From Gammaproteobacteria bacterium (GTDB lineage Bacteria > Pseudomonadota > Gammaproteobacteria > Steroidobacterales > Steroidobacteraceae), in assembly GCA_015655465.1 (NCBI GenBank), contig JAATEY010000160.1:1-33859 (forward strand): a DNA stretch of 33,859 nt, read 5' to 3'. This document shows positions 32,291 through 33,859 of this stretch, in pieces (within the stretch, counting starts at the first letter, position 1; each line of letters starts with the position of its first letter). Both the position numbers and the translations under genes were made by a program. Below the pieces are notes generated by a model. The model saw only the letters and a program-made list of their open reading frames with translations, made no database searches and was not told the DNA's origin.

Positions 32291-33859
32291 ATGAAGCGGT
32301 ATCTGTTCACGTTGACTGCTGCGGCCTGCATGGTCGCCATGGCAGTTGCCGCCGAAGCGGCGTCCGTCGCGGACGCGCGTACCGTTGCCGCCAGTGCCAG
32401 CCTGGCAGCGCGCCTGCCCGAACCAATCGGATTCACGGTGTCCGCGGCCGGCCCGGTGTCCGTGACCCTCACGGATCTGCAGAGCCAGGTGGGGTTCACC
32501 ACGCTTGCGGCGGTGGTCACGCAGGGCGCCACGAAAGTGCTGGCGTTTTCAGCGCCGGGAACGCAGCAGTTCCAGGCGGCGGCTGGTGATTACAAGATCC
32601 AGGTCGTGGGCAAGGTGCCTTCCGCCTTCGGGCTGTTCCGCGTTGAAGTGCGGACGGCATCGAACCAGCTGCTGGCGGCGTCGACGGCGCAGATCGCGGC
32701 GGGAACGCCCGTCAGCTCCGGGCAGAGTCCCCCCCGGTATACGCTGCAGCCTGGTACCTACCAGGTTGCGCTGCGCGACGCTGCGTTTCCGGCGGCGCTG
32801 CAGTTCGCGGATCTGGCGGTGTTCTCCGTGGGTGGCAGCGGGCCGCTTGCCCCGATCTCCAAGTCCAGCCCCACTGACTGCGTCGCTGCCGCCTGCACCA
32901 GCAGTTTCACGGTTTCCCAGGCCGGCGCCTTTGACCTGGTCGTGGCCGCAGCGGCTTCCGCATCCGCCGGCAAAGGCCTGTACACGGTGTCGCTCACCGG
33001 TCCGGGAGCGGCTGTGGTTGCCGCCGACGCCTATGCCGTGGGCGACCTGCCGGAGCCATCCAGCGTGACCCTGCCAGTGGCGGGAGACTACACGCTGTCG
33101 CTGGCGGATCTGCTCGCACCGGGTGCGGCGCTGGGTGAGCTGCGCGTGCTGCTCGTGCAGGGCGCGAATATCCTGCGCAGCCTCTCCGGCGAAGGGTCGG
33201 TCACGGCACCAGGCGCCCTGGCCGGCACGGCGAAGCTCTTCCTGCTGAGCGCGGCCGGTTCCAGCGGCGTGGGGGCATACGATCTGCAGCTGCGCCGCAG
33301 CACCGGCCAGCTGGCCTATGAGACGGCGGGCATTGCGCCCGAGGGTCTCAACACTGCGCAGACTGCCGCCGGTTACCGCTACACGGTCAATGTGCCGGCG
33401 GGCGCGGACTACCGGCTGGTGCTGCGCGATCTGCAGTTTCCCGCGGCCCTCACCACGCTGCGTGCGATGGTGGTACAGGCAGGCAGCGTGAATTCCCTGG
33501 GCGCTCCGGGCACGGCGGCCGGGCCCCTGGTTGCCGGAACAGCGTTCGTACTGGTCACGGCCACCAAGGGCGCGGCTTCCAGCGGCATGCTCGGCGTCGC
33601 GCTGGAGCCGGTCGTTGCCGGCACTGCACTGGTGTCAAAGGCGCGGGGCGTGGGCGCGCTGTTCGACACCCGCCCGGTGCAGATCACGGCAGCCGGTGCC
33701 TACGATCTGGCGGTCAGCGACCTGCAGTTTCCGGTGGGGTTGAGCGACCTCGCCGTGGCTGTGACCAGGGGGCCGGACCCGGTCGGCCAGATCTTTGGCA
33801 GTGGGGGGTTCACGTTCAACGCCCAGCCCGGCGAGTATTCGGTCAACCTGCTGGCCAGG
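32291..33859 (+). CDS. Large secreted tandem-repeat protein, 3' end outside window
   Basis: An open frame starts at ATG 32291 after a purine-rich GGGAGAGCAAGGCGG and continues without a stop to the window end (523 codons). It has a signal peptide (about 1-24, LTAAACMVAMAVAAEA). Units of about 100-110 residues repeat five times: the recurring centre is LTDLQSQVGF (62), LRDAAFPAAL (163), LADLLAPGAAL (273), LRDLQFPAAL (380) and VSDLQFPVGL (477). Each is preceded by an AGDY- or AGAYDL-like strand and followed by LRVLLVQG- or LRAMVVQAG-like strands. The pattern suggests beta-sandwich domains with Gly/Ala-rich linkers. No known family was recognised. Its position after PrsT suggests a sorted or exported surface protein; a C-terminal sorting tag, if any, would lie beyond the window. 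Confidence 0.8.
   Translation, partial: MKRYLFTLTAAACMVAMAVAAEAASVADARTVAASASLAARLPEPIGFTVSAAGPVSVTLTDLQSQVGFTTLAAVVTQGATKVLAFSAPGTQQFQAAAGDYKIQVVGKVPSAFGLFRVEVRTASNQLLAASTAQIAAGTPVSSGQSPPRYTLQPGTYQVALRDAAFPAALQFADLAVFSVGGSGPLAPISKSSPTDCVAAACTSSFTVSQAGAFDLVVAAAASASAGKGLYTVSLTGPGAAVVAADAYAVGDLPEPSSVTLPVAGDYTLSLADLLAPGAALGELRVLLVQGANILRSLSGEGSVTAPGALAGTAKLFLLSAAGSSGVGAYDLQLRRSTGQLAYETAGIAPEGLNTAQTAAGYRYTVNVPAGADYRLVLRDLQFPAALTTLRAMVVQAGSVNSLGAPGTAAGPLVAGTAFVLVTATKGAASSGMLGVALEPVVAGTALVSKARGVGALFDTRPVQITAAGAYDLAVSDLQFPVGLSDLAVAVTRGPDPVGQIFGSGGFTFNAQPGEYSVNLLAR

Noticed and set aside
32505-33068. Arg-rich 187-residue frame at the end of the window
   Set aside because: It is out of frame with the long repeat protein starting at 32291, which has signal peptide and repeated domains.

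Overview
The window is GC-rich, densely packed bacterial DNA, most likely from a Gram-negative proteobacterium. The evidence is a set of outer-membrane barrel proteins, TonB/ExbB/ExbD, lipoproteins, a Wza-type export protein and an exosortase. A gammaproteobacterium is the likeliest guess, but no rRNA or other taxonomic marker is present. No tRNA, CRISPR array or transposase was seen.

Region 1 (1-7675) is a surface-adhesin and energy-transduction cassette. It holds the 3' end of a filamentous-haemagglutinin-type adhesin, an orphan GspC-like gene on the opposite strand, and a tight plus-strand run: a secreted-domain/ExbB fusion (DUF2341 plus LamG-like plus MotA/TolQ/ExbB), ExbD, a TonB-like protein, a putative porin with a coiled-coil N-terminus, and a periplasmic coiled-coil protein. 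The order suggests a proton-motive-force-driven envelope machine serving an adhesin or its substrate. That is inference and is the most system-like unknown here.

Region 2 (7676-20078, plus strand) is an exopolysaccharide operon of the exosortase-associated type. An AT-rich promoter-like patch and a structured leader precede a ribbon-helix-helix regulator that overlaps the gene for a VPLPA-CTERM protein. Then come a Wza-like export protein, an outer-membrane barrel, a Wzz-type chain-length protein, a tyrosine autokinase, an ExeA-like ATPase, a double beta-helix protein, a Wzy/ligase-like membrane protein, a GT4 glycosyltransferase and, after a 204-bp gap, an SGNH-hydrolase lipoprotein.

Region 3 (20129-26373, minus strand) is a sugar-assembly operon. 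Read in transcription order it contains a GT4 glycosyltransferase, a WcaF-like acetyltransferase, a methyltransferase, a GT2 glycosyltransferase, a VapBC-like toxin-antitoxin pair, a near-identical remnant of the GT2 3' end, a Wzx flippase and a second hexapeptide acyltransferase. The toxin-antitoxin pair sits exactly between two copies (about 96% identical by hand count) of the GT2 3' end.

Region 4 (26503-33859, plus strand) has an exosortase-EpsI fusion of the XrtD (VPLPA-specific) type, a polyprenyl-phosphate sugar-1-phosphate transferase with a long extra membrane domain, a PrsT-like TPR lipoprotein, and the start of a large secreted tandem-repeat protein that runs off the window.

Together regions 2-4 supply priming (WecA-like), glycosyl transfer, decoration (acetyl and methyl groups), flipping (Wzx), polymerisation (Wzy), length control (Wzz plus kinase), export (Wza plus barrel) and a sorting enzyme with a matching substrate. 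This is a near-complete Wzx/Wzy polysaccharide pathway coupled to exosortase-type protein sorting.
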